NCBI GenBank assembly: GCA_052143535.1
Contig: JBKQSS010000068.1
Span: 44,894 to 108,893, forward strand
Reading direction: 5' to 3'
DNA from: JADGRA01 sp052143535
Lineage (GTDB): Bacteria; Myxococcota; Myxococcia; Myxococcales; Myxococcaceae
Length of the DNA stretch: 64,000 bases
Below are positions 55,608 through 63,762 of the stretch, one piece after another. Each line of letters begins with the position of its first letter. Within the stretch, counting starts at the first letter, position 1. Position numbers and translations under genes: made by a program. A model generated the notes under the pieces. That model ran no database searches, had not been told where the DNA came from, and saw only the letters and a program-made list of their open reading frames with translations.

Positions 55608-56253
55608 AAAACCATCACCGCGACGCGGCAGACCTCCGTCCTATGACCGAGACGTTGCGCTTCGCGCGATTCGCGATGTCTTTTGGGATCGAGGGTTCTC
55701 GGCCACCTCCCTCGACGACATCGCCGCTTCCGCGGGCATGAACCGGCCAAGTCTCTATGGTGCCTTTGGAGACAAGCGCGAGATGTACCTCGCGGCGCTT
55801 CGACTGTTCTCCGTCGAATCGGGGCGCGAGATGCAGAAGGCGCTCGAAGCGCCCACGCTTCGTGAGGCGCTCGAAGCTTTCTATGTGGCAGCGATCCGGG
55901 AGTATGTATCGGGCAAAGCGGGCCCCCGCGGGTGCCTCGTCGTCTGCACGGCGGTTGTCGAGGCTACCGGCGACGCGACAATCCGGTCCGCGCTCGCGGA
56001 GATGCTGGCCGAGATCGATTCCGTCGTGGCCGTTCGAATCGCAAGGGCCCAGGCCGAAGGGGATCGTTGCGCAGGCGGCGATCCGAAAGTCTTAGCCCGG
56101 TTGGCGACCGGCGTGGTGCACAGCCTGGCCATCCGTGCGCGGGCCGGCGCTCGCCGAAGCGAACTCTTGACAATTGCGCGCGCCACCGTCGAGTTCATAG
56201 TCGGTCCGGCGTCAGGCGTCGCACCAGTCCGCCGCGCAAGCTTGGCGAGGTAG
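55594..56253 (+). CDS. TetR-family transcriptional regulator
   Basis: A 219-residue repressor. The HTH spans about 18-62: YDRDVALRAIRDVFWDRGFS, then ATSLDDIAASAGMNRPSLYG AFGDKREMYLAAL, the standard TetR N-domain. The C-terminal ligand domain includes GPRGCLVVCTAVVEATGDATI, close to the TetR_C_16/YcdC-like group. It is divergent from doxX-SDR and its start codon sits in the palindrome at 55560-55607, so it is likely self-repressing. Ligand unknown. Confidence 0.9.
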   Translation: MRTSTKPSPRRGRPPSYDRDVALRAIRDVFWDRGFSATSLDDIAASAGMNRPSLYGAFGDKREMYLAALRLFSVESGREMQKALEAPTLREALEAFYVAAIREYVSGKAGPRGCLVVCTAVVEATGDATIRSALAEMLAEIDSVVAVRIARAQAEGDRCAGGDPKVLARLATGVVHSLAIRARAGARRSELLTIARATVEFIVGPASGVAPVRRASLAR

Positions 56254-56373
56254 TCGCCGAGGAAGCCCATACCTCATGACCCTAATCCGCGAAGAGTGTC
56301 GAGGATCGCCGCGGGCTCGAGGCGCTTCATGTAGTCGGGGCCCAAGTAAAGCGCTGCGGGAAGTCCGTGAGCG

Positions 56374-56670
56374 TCAAACGTGGGGATGAAGGAAAGATTC
56401 GACGTCTGCCGGAGCAATTCGCACGGCATTCGAGACCCGGCTGTGCCGTAGCTTTCCCGCGGCACACAGCCGGTAGACGGTGACCGGATTCACTCGCAAC
56501 CTCACGGCGGCTTCCCGGACCGTCAGGAGCGGTGCTGGCGCGGCCCTTAAGCCCATTAGACGGGCTGGGGGCGCGCCTTGGACCAAGGTTGGACCAAACG
56601 CCTCGGTAAATGGCGTGAAAGGGCGTAAATTCCGGACGCCGGAGGGGCCACTGGACCGAAGGGATGTCAA
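56374..56670 (-). CDS. Excisionase-like HTH_17 protein, possibly a fused relic
   Basis: A 98-residue ORF. The C-terminal half is a MerR/excisionase-type HTH (LLTVREAAVRLRVNPVTVYR, then LCAAGKLRHSRVSNAVRI). The N-terminal half is not a family domain: its first residues lie in repeat copy B and residues around 28-33 (GPTLVQ) come from the 20-nt repeat that in the integrase remnant encodes the same peptide. It therefore looks like an integrase deletion relic fused to an HTH gene. The ATG at 56670 may be an accident of that fusion. An overlapping second frame reaches 56274 (see findings). Confidence 0.55.
   Translation of the reverse strand: MTSLRSSGPSGVRNLRPFTPFTEAFGPTLVQGAPPARLMGLRAAPAPLLTVREAAVRLRVNPVTVYRLCAAGKLRHSRVSNAVRIAPADVESFLHPHV
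56578..56597. repeat. 20-nt repeat, right copy
   Basis: Exact copy of 52199-52218 (TTGGACCAAGGTTGGACCAA), here only 21 bp from repeat copy B instead of 571 bp from copy A. This is consistent with a deletion of the catalytic part of an integrase between the two. Confidence 0.8.
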
Positions 56671-56738
56671 CGGGTTGTACGCGGCGGTACGTTCCGGACG
56701 AGTTGCGCTACCGACTCCGGAGACGACGTTCGGGGGTT
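56619..56738. repeat. 120-bp direct repeat, copy B
   Basis: Matches 52790-52909 over 120 bp with about nine mismatches and no gaps. The 5' end of the HTH_17 ORF lies inside it. It marks the right side of the island; beyond it no similarity between the two places was seen. Confidence 0.8.
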
Positions 56739-57054
56739 ACTATCCGTTGTAGTTTGGGCATGCCTGAACGCGCGATCGTTAGAAGACGCCGGAGGATATC
56801 GACGTCACGCTTCCAAAGCGCGAGGAGCTCGCCTTTTCGCACGCCTGTTTAGACGGCGGCGCGAAGAGAGGGTGCCACCGAGGGAGAGAGCCGCGAGAGG
56901 GGCGTCTCGGCGCGGCTCACGGCGAAGCGCCCGCCCCTACTTGGCGTGCCCTTACTGGACACTCAGTCTGTCGCCCAATGCTGGGCCGCAATTGTGCTTA
57001 CGAGCGCCCGCTTCGGCATTCGAGCGGTCGAGCCACTCCTTTCGGTACGCGGAA
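56739..57054. other. Non-coding spacer right of the island
   Basis: About 316 bp without a convincing gene on either strand, between repeat copy B and the stop of the secreted repeat protein. No promoter, hairpin or RNA gene was recognised. Confidence 0.5.
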
Positions 57055-58155
57055 CTACGGCTGCATCAGGAACCCGTGTTGAACGCCGTTCACGTCCCAA
57101 TAGAGTCCTGTAATCGCGCCCAGATTGTTGTTCGCAATGCCCGCGGTGCTGGCGGCATCCGGCACGTCGAAGGTGGTGATACTGCCGTCGGCAGAGCGCA
57201 GGAAGCCGTGGAAAACACCACTCGCGTCAAAGTACTCTCCCACGATTGCCCCCCACAGGTTGTTGGTCGAAGGGAGAGTGCTGCTCGCGCCCTTAACGTC
57301 GAAGGTCGTAATTTCCCCACCGGACCTGCGGAGAAAGCCGTGATATGCGCCCGCTGAGTCAGTATAGGTGCCGATTATTTCCCCCCCCAGGTTGATGCTG
57401 TACGCGCCGGTGCTAGCAGCCCCCGTCACGTCGAACGTCGTGATTTCGCCCCCGGGAGCGCGCACGAAGCCATGACTGACGTAGTCCGCATCCCCGAAGG
57501 TTCCGGTTACTACCCCAAAGGCGTTAATTGCAGCGAAGATGGGCGTATAGAGGTTCCCGGCGAAGAAAGGCGTCGCGGTGCCCTGGAAGGGCTCGGTGCC
57601 CGCTCCCTTGATGTCGAATGTCGTGATGTTCCCGTCGGGAGCGCGGATGAAGCCGTGGAACACATTATTGTTGTCTTGGGTAAACCCGTAGGTTTCGCCC
57701 CAGAGATTGATGTTCCAAGGAAAGGTCCCCGGGTAAGCGCCTGGCACCTCGTCGGGCGGGACTGTGCCCGCTCCCTTAACGTCGAACGTCGTCAACGTGC
57801 CGTCGGGAGCGCGCACGAAACCGTGACAAGTGGTCGTAATGTCGCAGAAGTCACCCGAGACCGCGCCCTCTTGGTTGAGGCCAGCAACCAGAGTGTAGTT
57901 GTAGTCACCGGGGACCTCGAAGGTCGTGAACGTGCCGTCGGGAGCGCGCAGGAAGCTGCGAAGCGCTCCGTTCGTCGCGCCGTACCACCCGGCAATTTCA
58001 CCACGGTCATTGATGCCTTCGGGATTTGTGTACACGCTGTCCGGCGGGTCGAAGGTCGTGAATTGCTTGTTCCCTCCCCCGGCATAGGCTGGACCCGTAA
58101 AACCCAGAGCGGCGAACAGCATCATCTCGCTTAACCCCATCAAACTCTTCTTCAT
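57055..58155 (-). CDS. Secreted protein of HGF-x-R-x-x-(D/G)G-x-(I/F/L)TTF(D/E) repeats (HAF-like)
   Basis: A 366-residue secreted protein. The signal peptide is MKKSLMGLSEMMLFAALGFTGPAYA. The rest is about seven tandem units of 45-60 residues, each with a core like HGFVRAPDGTLTTFDVKGAG, HGFIRAPDGNITTFDIKGAG and HGFLRRSGGEITTFDVKGAS, separated by GxxxGxY-type strands (EIAGWYGATNGA, EIIGTYTDSAGAYHG). It resembles the HAF extracellular repeat family, likely a beta-propeller; function unknown. ATG at 58155 follows AGGGGAG. The sigma54 promoter at 58325-58340 and the UAS array upstream indicate control by the adjacent FHA activator. Confidence 0.8.
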   Translation of the reverse strand: MKKSLMGLSEMMLFAALGFTGPAYAGGGNKQFTTFDPPDSVYTNPEGINDRGEIAGWYGATNGALRSFLRAPDGTFTTFEVPGDYNYTLVAGLNQEGAVSGDFCDITTTCHGFVRAPDGTLTTFDVKGAGTVPPDEVPGAYPGTFPWNINLWGETYGFTQDNNNVFHGFIRAPDGNITTFDIKGAGTEPFQGTATPFFAGNLYTPIFAAINAFGVVTGTFGDADYVSHGFVRAPGGEITTFDVTGAASTGAYSINLGGEIIGTYTDSAGAYHGFLRRSGGEITTFDVKGASSTLPSTNNLWGAIVGEYFDASGVFHGFLRSADGSITTFDVPDAASTAGIANNNLGAITGLYWDVNGVQHGFLMQP

Positions 58156-58324
58156 GATGGCTCCCCTTGGCCTGCTTCGTCGGTCGTGCTGCAGAAACCC
58201 TGAAAAATAGAAGTGCTGCGGGGCGAAGTCGATTTAGGGCAACGTCAGGTGACGACCTCCGCCGCAAGGCGGACGCCCCATCAATCCGCTTGTTTGGGCT
58301 GCACGCGCCATAAGCCGGTAACCG

Positions 58325-58340
58325 AGCAACGATGGTGCCA
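58325..58340 (-). promoter_or_regulatory. Sigma54 (-24/-12) promoter for the secreted repeat protein
   Basis: On the minus strand: TTGGCAC-CATCG-TTGCT, i.e. TGGCAC (58340-58335), five bases, TTGCT (58329-58325). It matches the consensus TGGCAC-N5-TTGC exactly, with GG and GC one helical turn apart. It lies 170 bp before the ATG at 58155, with transcription expected from about 58313 and a leader of about 158 nt. Confidence 0.8.
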
Positions 58341-58391
58341 ACGCATCTGCCTCGTAACTTCGGGCTCTTCGGGACCTCAGCGAGAAACTTC

Positions 58392-58454
58392 TGCGCACGG
58401 TGTGCAACGTCGCGCTGCGCACCGTGAGTAATACGCCGGTGCGCACGGTGCGCA
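58392..58454. promoter_or_regulatory. Triple palindromic activator site (UAS) upstream of the sigma54 promoter
   Basis: Three palindromes of the form TGCGCAC-N-GTGCGCA begin at 58392 (TGCGCACGGTGTGCA, 6 of 7 pairs), 58416 (TGCGCACCGTGAGTA, 5 of 7) and 58440 (TGCGCACGGTGCGCA, perfect), exactly 24 bp apart. They lie about 50-115 bp upstream of the -24 element, the standard position for sites bound by a sigma54 activator through its Fis-type HTH. Confidence 0.8.
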
Positions 58455-58464
58455 GCGAGGAGTG

Positions 58465-60183
58465 CTAAGTTTTCGCCTTGAGAGGCCGAGGCACGCCGAG
58501 CTCGTTCAGGCGAGTCACCAGCGTTCGGCGGGAAATCCCCAAGCGCCGGGCAGCCCGAGTTTGGTTTCCGCCGCACTCCGCGAGAGCGGCGAGAAGCCGC
58601 TGCTCTGCTTCACTGCCCACGGCGACGAGGGTCTCGGCACCAGCTGCGCTAGGCACCTCAGCTTTTGGATAGACTGTGTTTCGCAATCGCTCGACGGGTA
58701 GTTGCTCGGGTCGAATGACTCCATCTTGGGAGAGAAGCACCGCCCGCTCCATAACGTTGCGCAGCTCTCGGACGTTTCCAGGCCAAGGGTAGCGCTTTAG
58801 GGCCTCCAGAGCTCCGGGCGGGAGTACCGGCGGGGAAGTCCGTTGCGCAGAACGTGCGGCTTCCTCGAGGAAGGCCCGCGCCAGGCCTTCAATTTCTCCG
58901 GTGCGCTTTCGTAGGGGTGGAACTTCTAAGGAAATTCCGGCGAGCCGAAAGTACAGGTCTCGCCGGAAGACTCCTCGCTCCGCTTCTACTTCGAGGTCAC
59001 GGTTGGTGCACGCCACGACGCGCAAGTCCACGTGTCGTGGACGCACGCTCCCAATTCGACGCACCTCGCGCTCTTCGAGCACGCGCAACAATTTGGCCTG
59101 CGTGGTGAGTGGCAAGTCACCCACCTCGTCGAGAACGAATGTGCCCCCGTCCGCGGTCTCGATGAGGCCCGCTTTGGCCTGCTCCGCCCCTGTGAAGGCG
59201 CCCTTCTCATAACCAAACAGTTCTGCCTCGAGCAGCGAATCCGGAAGCTCCGCACAGTTGAGAGCAACAAACGCGCCTGAAGCCCTCGGGGACTTGTCGT
59301 GCAGCTCCTTGGCGAGCAGGCCCTTGCCCACGCCTGTCTCTCCGGTGATGAGGACGCTGATTGAGCTTCCGGCGATGCGCTCAACAATGCGTCGAAGACC
59401 CTCTATCGTCCCGTCGAACACTGCGACCGAAGCGGTCTCTTGGTGGGAGTCGACGCCCCGCACCGCCGCATTGGCACGCTCGAGTAACGTTGCCGATGTA
59501 CGGCCGTCGCGCGGGCTGCAAGCAAGACCCACCGAGGCGGATGGGGAGAGCTGCCGGAGTGTCGCCAGCAGCGCCGCTGTGCGCCGCTCTGCCACTCGGG
59601 AGCTGCAGTCCACCAGCAGCAGTTCGTGCTCGTCAGGTCCATAAGAGGCTACGACATCCCCGGGCCGCGCAGCAGCTACTAGGCACTGCTGCACTCGAGC
59701 CGGGGCCGCACCGCCGTCGTGAACACGTAGCAGGGCAAACTTCACTCCTCCTCGTTCCGCGCGAGCACACTCGTCGTCGACGCGAGGCTCGAAATACTCG
59801 TGGGCGTAGATGCGGAAGGGACGCGTCGGAGCCGACACGGGTTTGATGACGAGCAACGTGCGCCCGAGCTCAACCGTGTCGCCAGGGATCAGCTCGACGG
59901 TCTCGCCGGATTTCAGGAAGCGTCCACGAACCCGGGTGCCATTGGCACTTCCCAAGTCCTCGACCTGCAGAGTCCCGCCAACATGGAACTTAATATGCTG
60001 CCGCGAGATGGCCTCGTCGCCCAGCTGAATTTCCACGCCATCCGAGCGGCCGACGGTGACGCTTCCCCGCTCTGGGAGGGGGAACGTGAGATGCTCGTCG
60101 TCCCAGAGCGCCAACACGCAGAGGGCATACGGGGGCTCCTCCGCCGCACGAGCCAACCGCAAGGTCTCCGGGTCCAGTTCCAT
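58465..60183 (-). CDS. FHA-domain sigma54-dependent transcriptional activator
   Basis: A 572-residue enhancer-binding protein. The FHA domain (about 35-115: VTVGRSDGVEIQLGDEAISR, then QHIKF and DLGSANGTRVRG) binds phosphothreonine. A GGDEF-like or linker region follows (about 120-255). The AAA+ domain has Walker A GETGVGKG, GAFTGA (LFGYEKGAFTGAEQAKAG), Walker B GGTFVLDEVGD, and PWPGNVRELRNV. The C-terminal Fis HTH is GGNQTRAARRLGISRRTLVT. GAFTGA and the consensus -24/-12 promoter nearby support sigma54 use. Divergent from a TPR-tailed Ser/Thr kinase that may phosphorylate it. Confidence 0.93.
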   Translation of the reverse strand: MELDPETLRLARAAEEPPYALCVLALWDDEHLTFPLPERGSVTVGRSDGVEIQLGDEAISRQHIKFHVGGTLQVEDLGSANGTRVRGRFLKSGETVELIPGDTVELGRTLLVIKPVSAPTRPFRIYAHEYFEPRVDDECARAERGGVKFALLRVHDGGAAPARVQQCLVAAARPGDVVASYGPDEHELLLVDCSSRVAERRTAALLATLRQLSPSASVGLACSPRDGRTSATLLERANAAVRGVDSHQETASVAVFDGTIEGLRRIVERIAGSSISVLITGETGVGKGLLAKELHDKSPRASGAFVALNCAELPDSLLEAELFGYEKGAFTGAEQAKAGLIETADGGTFVLDEVGDLPLTTQAKLLRVLEEREVRRIGSVRPRHVDLRVVACTNRDLEVEAERGVFRRDLYFRLAGISLEVPPLRKRTGEIEGLARAFLEEAARSAQRTSPPVLPPGALEALKRYPWPGNVRELRNVMERAVLLSQDGVIRPEQLPVERLRNTVYPKAEVPSAAGAETLVAVGSEAEQRLLAALAECGGNQTRAARRLGISRRTLVTRLNELGVPRPLKAKT

Positions 60184-60255
60184 GACCCTCCTAAGAAGCC
60201 TCGAACGCTACAGCATTCCTCTAGGATGCCGGACCTCGCTCTCGCTCGGTGGTTC

Positions 60256-60272
60256 GGGGTGCCTGGCACCCC
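60256..60272. repeat. Perfect 8+1+8 palindrome in the FHA activator / kinase divergent region
   Basis: GGGGTGCC-T-GGCACCCC is a perfect 8-bp inverted repeat. It lies 73 bp before the activator ATG and 88 bp before the kinase ATG. It could be an operator or a dispersed palindromic repeat; no second copy was noticed in the window. It is not a sigma54 promoter, because no TTGC lies at the right spacing. Confidence 0.6.
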
Positions 60273-60359
60273 CCCTAACCTACCCTTCGCCCTCGTCCTT
60301 TAGACCGTCGTACCTGAGGAGCCGCGGAACCGAGCCCTTTCAGGTACTCTGTAAGAGTC

Positions 60360-63300
60360 ATGAGTGGGGAGCGGGACGGCCAAACCGACGGAGCTCAGAA
60401 CGCTCATGCGTCGAGCATTATAGCGAAACCTGGTACCGCGCCCCGCCGAACGCCCGACCAGCCGACGTTGCTTCTCCCGACGCTGGACGGCTCGGGGCCG
60501 GGCTCGAGAGCAGAGTCCGACTCGTTGACGTCTTCGCAGGAGAGGGACGTCCCCCGCCTGTCGGCGGGTGAGTCGCTCGCAGGCCGCTTCACCATCCTCC
60601 GTTTGATCGCCCAGGGCGGCATGGGGGCCGTGTACGAGGCGAGCGACGCCATGCTCCGCTCGGTGGTGGCGCTCAAAGTCATTCGAGGCCGCATCGCCAT
60701 CGACGCCACGGCGATGGAACGCTTCCGGCGTGAGGTGCTGCTAGCACGGCGCGTGAGCCATCCAAACGTCTGCCGTGTGTATGAACTCTACGAAGCGACG
60801 ACGGGCACGGGGGTGCCCATTCACTTTCTCACAATGGAATTCCTAGAGGGGGAGACGCTGAGAGAGCGCATCGCCCGACAGGGGCGGATGACGACAGCCG
60901 AGGCACTGCCTCTGGTGCGGCAGTTATGCGAAGGACTGGCGGCCGCTCACGCCGAGGGCGTCATCCACCGGGACTTCAAGAGCAGTAACGTGATGTTGGC
61001 GTCCCGAGGCAAGGGTCCCGACGACTCGACTGCGCCGTCCACCCGTGCCGCCATTACGGACTTTGGCATCGCCCTCGCGGCCCAACTCGGCAAGGGCGAG
61101 AGCAGTGACGGGCCGCTAACAGGTGGTGCGGCCATCCTCGGGACACCAGAATACATGGCCCCGGAGCAAGTCACCGGCGGCACGGTGACGCAGGCCACGG
61201 ACATTTACGCGTTCGGTGTCGTCCTTTACGAGATGCTGACGGGAAGACTTCCCTTCACTGGGGATACGCCCCTCGTCGCTGCCGCCAAGCGTCTCAGCGA
61301 GGCCCCGCCGCGCCCCGAGGTCACGACGCCGGGTCTCGACGCCAGGTGGAGTGCTACCGTCTTGCGCTGTCTCGCCCGTGAGCCGGAGCGACGTTTCAAG
61401 AGTGCGTTGGACATTCTCCCCGCGCTCGTACAGCCGGCGCGACGCTGGCCGCGCTGGACTGTCATCAGCGCAGTCACGCTCGCGCTGGGACTCGCAGCGT
61501 TTGCCGCTATGAGGGTATTCCCAAAACTTCGCAGAGCGGAGCCACCGCGCACCGCGGTGCCCGTCGCCCCCCGACCTGTGCTGGCCATCCTCGGATTTCG
61601 CGACGAGTTGGCCTCCCCGAAGCTGGCATGGCTTACGACGGCCATTTCAGAGACCCTCGGCCACGAGCTCGCGGCGGCGGAGACGTCCCTCCGTGTCATT
61701 CCCGGGGACAGAGTCGCCAGCGTGCGGGGTTCGCTTGGGGTGTCCGAGGAATCTGTGACCGAGGACAAGGCTCGGGAGCGCATGCAGGGCCTTCTTGCGG
61801 CCAATGTCCTTGTCTACGGCACACTGAAGCCCATAGCGCACGGCTCGGCGGCCGTGGGTCTCATCGTCGAAATGGTAGACGCTCGCTGGGGGCGGGTGCT
61901 TGCCTCTTTTGAGGAGCACTTGGGCGAGGGTGCTGATGGACTCGCGGAGAAGCTTTCGACAGTCGCGGAGCGCCTCAGACGGACGCTGGGTGTTTCGCTT
62001 TCCGATGAACAGGCGGCCGCGCTTTCGGCTTCGCGTGAGCTAAATGTAGAGGCCATTCGCTCCTACACTCAGGGTGTCCTGAGCCTGCGGAAATTCGAGT
62101 ACACCAGTGCGAAAAGCGACTTCGACGCTGCCCTCGCAACGGATGGCAGCTTCTTGGCGGCGCAACGCCGTGTCGTCGAGTTGTGGGAGCACGAGGGCAA
62201 CCGCAAGAAAGCCCGAGAGGTAGCCGAGCGGATTCATTCGCGACCGAACGCTCTCACACCGAGACAACTGGCTGAGCTAGATGCCCAGCTCCTGAGTCTG
62301 GGTTCCGAACCGCGCAAGGGAACCGACGCGCGGAGGGCCCTCTTCGACGCCACCCCAGATGACGTCGAGCTGGGACTCAGTCTCATTGAGTTCGACCGAT
62401 TTCGCGCGCCGAAGGTCGCGCGCGCTTTCGTGAATCGAATGCGGCACCTTCCGGCACCGGCTTCGGGTGACATCCGTATAGAGCTCGCAGAGGCGCACAT
62501 TGCTGGGCTCCTTGGCGATCGTCAGCGCTCAGAGGAGCTTCTCACGCGAGCGAATATCCGAGCGCAGGCGCTCGGCGCCCGAACAGAAATGGCCCTCGCG
62601 CTCTACGTGAAGGCATTTACGCTCGACGGCGTTGAGGTTCACCCCGCTGACGCGATCGAGCCGCTTCGGAGGGCAGAGGCCTTGTTGTCCACGGTGGGCG
62701 ATCTCGACGAGTTCGCTCGGGCGAAGGCTTTTGAAGCGCAGACGGCGATAGATCTACCACCAGTGACCGCAGCTCTGAAGACCCTCGAATACAACGCTGC
62801 GCTCTACAGGAAACTCGGGGAACATAGCCACCTGAGCATCACTCTCGAAATGGAAGCTGGGCAGCTGGTCCAGTCCGGTGACTTTGACCTCGCCGCATCG
62901 AAGCTGCGAGAGGTCTCGGCCGAATTGGAAACCCTCGGCGAGGTGGGCGGGCCAGGGCTACAAGGCATCAAGGGCTCTCTGGCCCTGAATCTGGCGGACA
63001 TGGAAGGTGTTCGGGACGCTGTACGCCTGCTGCGCACGGTGCCGAATGGTGAGTCAGATGCGGACTACGCGGCTTCTCTACTTCCTCTCGAGGGCAATGC
63101 GCTCGAAGAGCAAGACCGCCTTCGAGAAGCACGCGCGGTTTGGGAGAGGCAACTGACGTCCTGGGAGACGATCGGTCAAGGTGCCTTTGTCGATCGACTC
63201 CGAAGCCATCTCTGCTTTTCTTCTTGCCTCGAAGGACATCCTCTCGAGGGTTTAAGTTGCCTTGCCCGCTTGCCTTTAGACACATTGAGTGGCTCGGTGG

Positions 63301-63737
63301 GGCCGGTCTACATCAAGATCTACTTCACGGTTTGCCGTTATCTGGCCGGCGACCTTAGAGGAGCAGAAGAAGCAGCGGCCCAAGCACAAGCTGCGTCGCA
63401 AACGTGGGGTTTGTACAATGAGCGCATTATCAGCAACGCCTACCTGATGCGCGCGAAAGCAGCGCGAGGTGAAAGCCGACGGGCCATTGCGACACTCCGC
63501 GCCGACCTCGCAGAAGCCGAGCGGAGGAAGGCAAAAATGGTGGCCTTTGAGGTTGCGCTTGCCCTTGGTGAGGTAGAGGTCGGAGCAGGACGCCCTGAGG
63601 GGCATAGTCGACTGCTAAGGCTGGAGCAAGAAGCCAAGTCCAAGGAGTTCTTCCACATCGCACGTTTGGCGCGCGAAGCATTCGATGGGAAGCCCGCGGC
63701 GGCCGCCCAGAAGCATGTTGAGCGAAGCATCCGCTGA
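60360..63737 (+). CDS. Ser/Thr protein kinase with a long TPR-like C-terminal region
   Basis: A 1125-residue kinase. After a 70-residue disordered leader, the Hanks domain spans about 75-345: GGMGAVYEASD, Lys106 in VALKVIRG, HRDFKSSNVML with Asp205 (Phe in place of the usual Leu), TDFGIALAAQ with Asp234, and APEQVTGGTVTQATDIYAFG. A transmembrane helix (about 365-385, RWTVISAVTLALGLAAFAAM) follows, then a domain of about 150 residues (LAILGFRDELAS...), and helical repeats to the end. The architecture matches myxobacterial kinases that signal to FHA activators. ATG start, divergent from the activator. Confidence 0.92.
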   Translation: MSGERDGQTDGAQNAHASSIIAKPGTAPRRTPDQPTLLLPTLDGSGPGSRAESDSLTSSQERDVPRLSAGESLAGRFTILRLIAQGGMGAVYEASDAMLRSVVALKVIRGRIAIDATAMERFRREVLLARRVSHPNVCRVYELYEATTGTGVPIHFLTMEFLEGETLRERIARQGRMTTAEALPLVRQLCEGLAAAHAEGVIHRDFKSSNVMLASRGKGPDDSTAPSTRAAITDFGIALAAQLGKGESSDGPLTGGAAILGTPEYMAPEQVTGGTVTQATDIYAFGVVLYEMLTGRLPFTGDTPLVAAAKRLSEAPPRPEVTTPGLDARWSATVLRCLAREPERRFKSALDILPALVQPARRWPRWTVISAVTLALGLAAFAAMRVFPKLRRAEPPRTAVPVAPRPVLAILGFRDELASPKLAWLTTAISETLGHELAAAETSLRVIPGDRVASVRGSLGVSEESVTEDKARERMQGLLAANVLVYGTLKPIAHGSAAVGLIVEMVDARWGRVLASFEEHLGEGADGLAEKLSTVAERLRRTLGVSLSDEQAAALSASRELNVEAIRSYTQGVLSLRKFEYTSAKSDFDAALATDGSFLAAQRRVVELWEHEGNRKKAREVAERIHSRPNALTPRQLAELDAQLLSLGSEPRKGTDARRALFDATPDDVELGLSLIEFDRFRAPKVARAFVNRMRHLPAPASGDIRIELAEAHIAGLLGDRQRSEELLTRANIRAQALGARTEMALALYVKAFTLDGVEVHPADAIEPLRRAEALLSTVGDLDEFARAKAFEAQTAIDLPPVTAALKTLEYNAALYRKLGEHSHLSITLEMEAGQLVQSGDFDLAASKLREVSAELETLGEVGGPGLQGIKGSLALNLADMEGVRDAVRLLRTVPNGESDADYAASLLPLEGNALEEQDRLREARAVWERQLTSWETIGQGAFVDRLRSHLCFSSCLEGHPLEGLSCLARLPLDTLSGSVGPVYIKIYFTVCRYLAGDLRGAEEAAAQAQAASQTWGLYNERIISNAYLMRAKAARGESRRAIATLRADLAEAERRKAKMVAFEVALALGEVEVGAGRPEGHSRLLRLEQEAKSKEFFHIARLAREAFDGKPAAAAQKHVERSIR

Positions 63738-63762
63738 CAGGCGTCGCGCGTCGTGCCCCTTC

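Noticed and set aside
58255..58270. Tandem short repeats GCC/GGC as a small CRISPR-like array
   Set aside because: No repeats with unique spacers of constant length; simple GC-rich dyad only.
60261..60280. Sigma54 promoter at TGGCACCCCCC in the kinase/activator intergenic region
   Set aside because: TGGCAC is present but no TTGC lies five bases further on in either direction.
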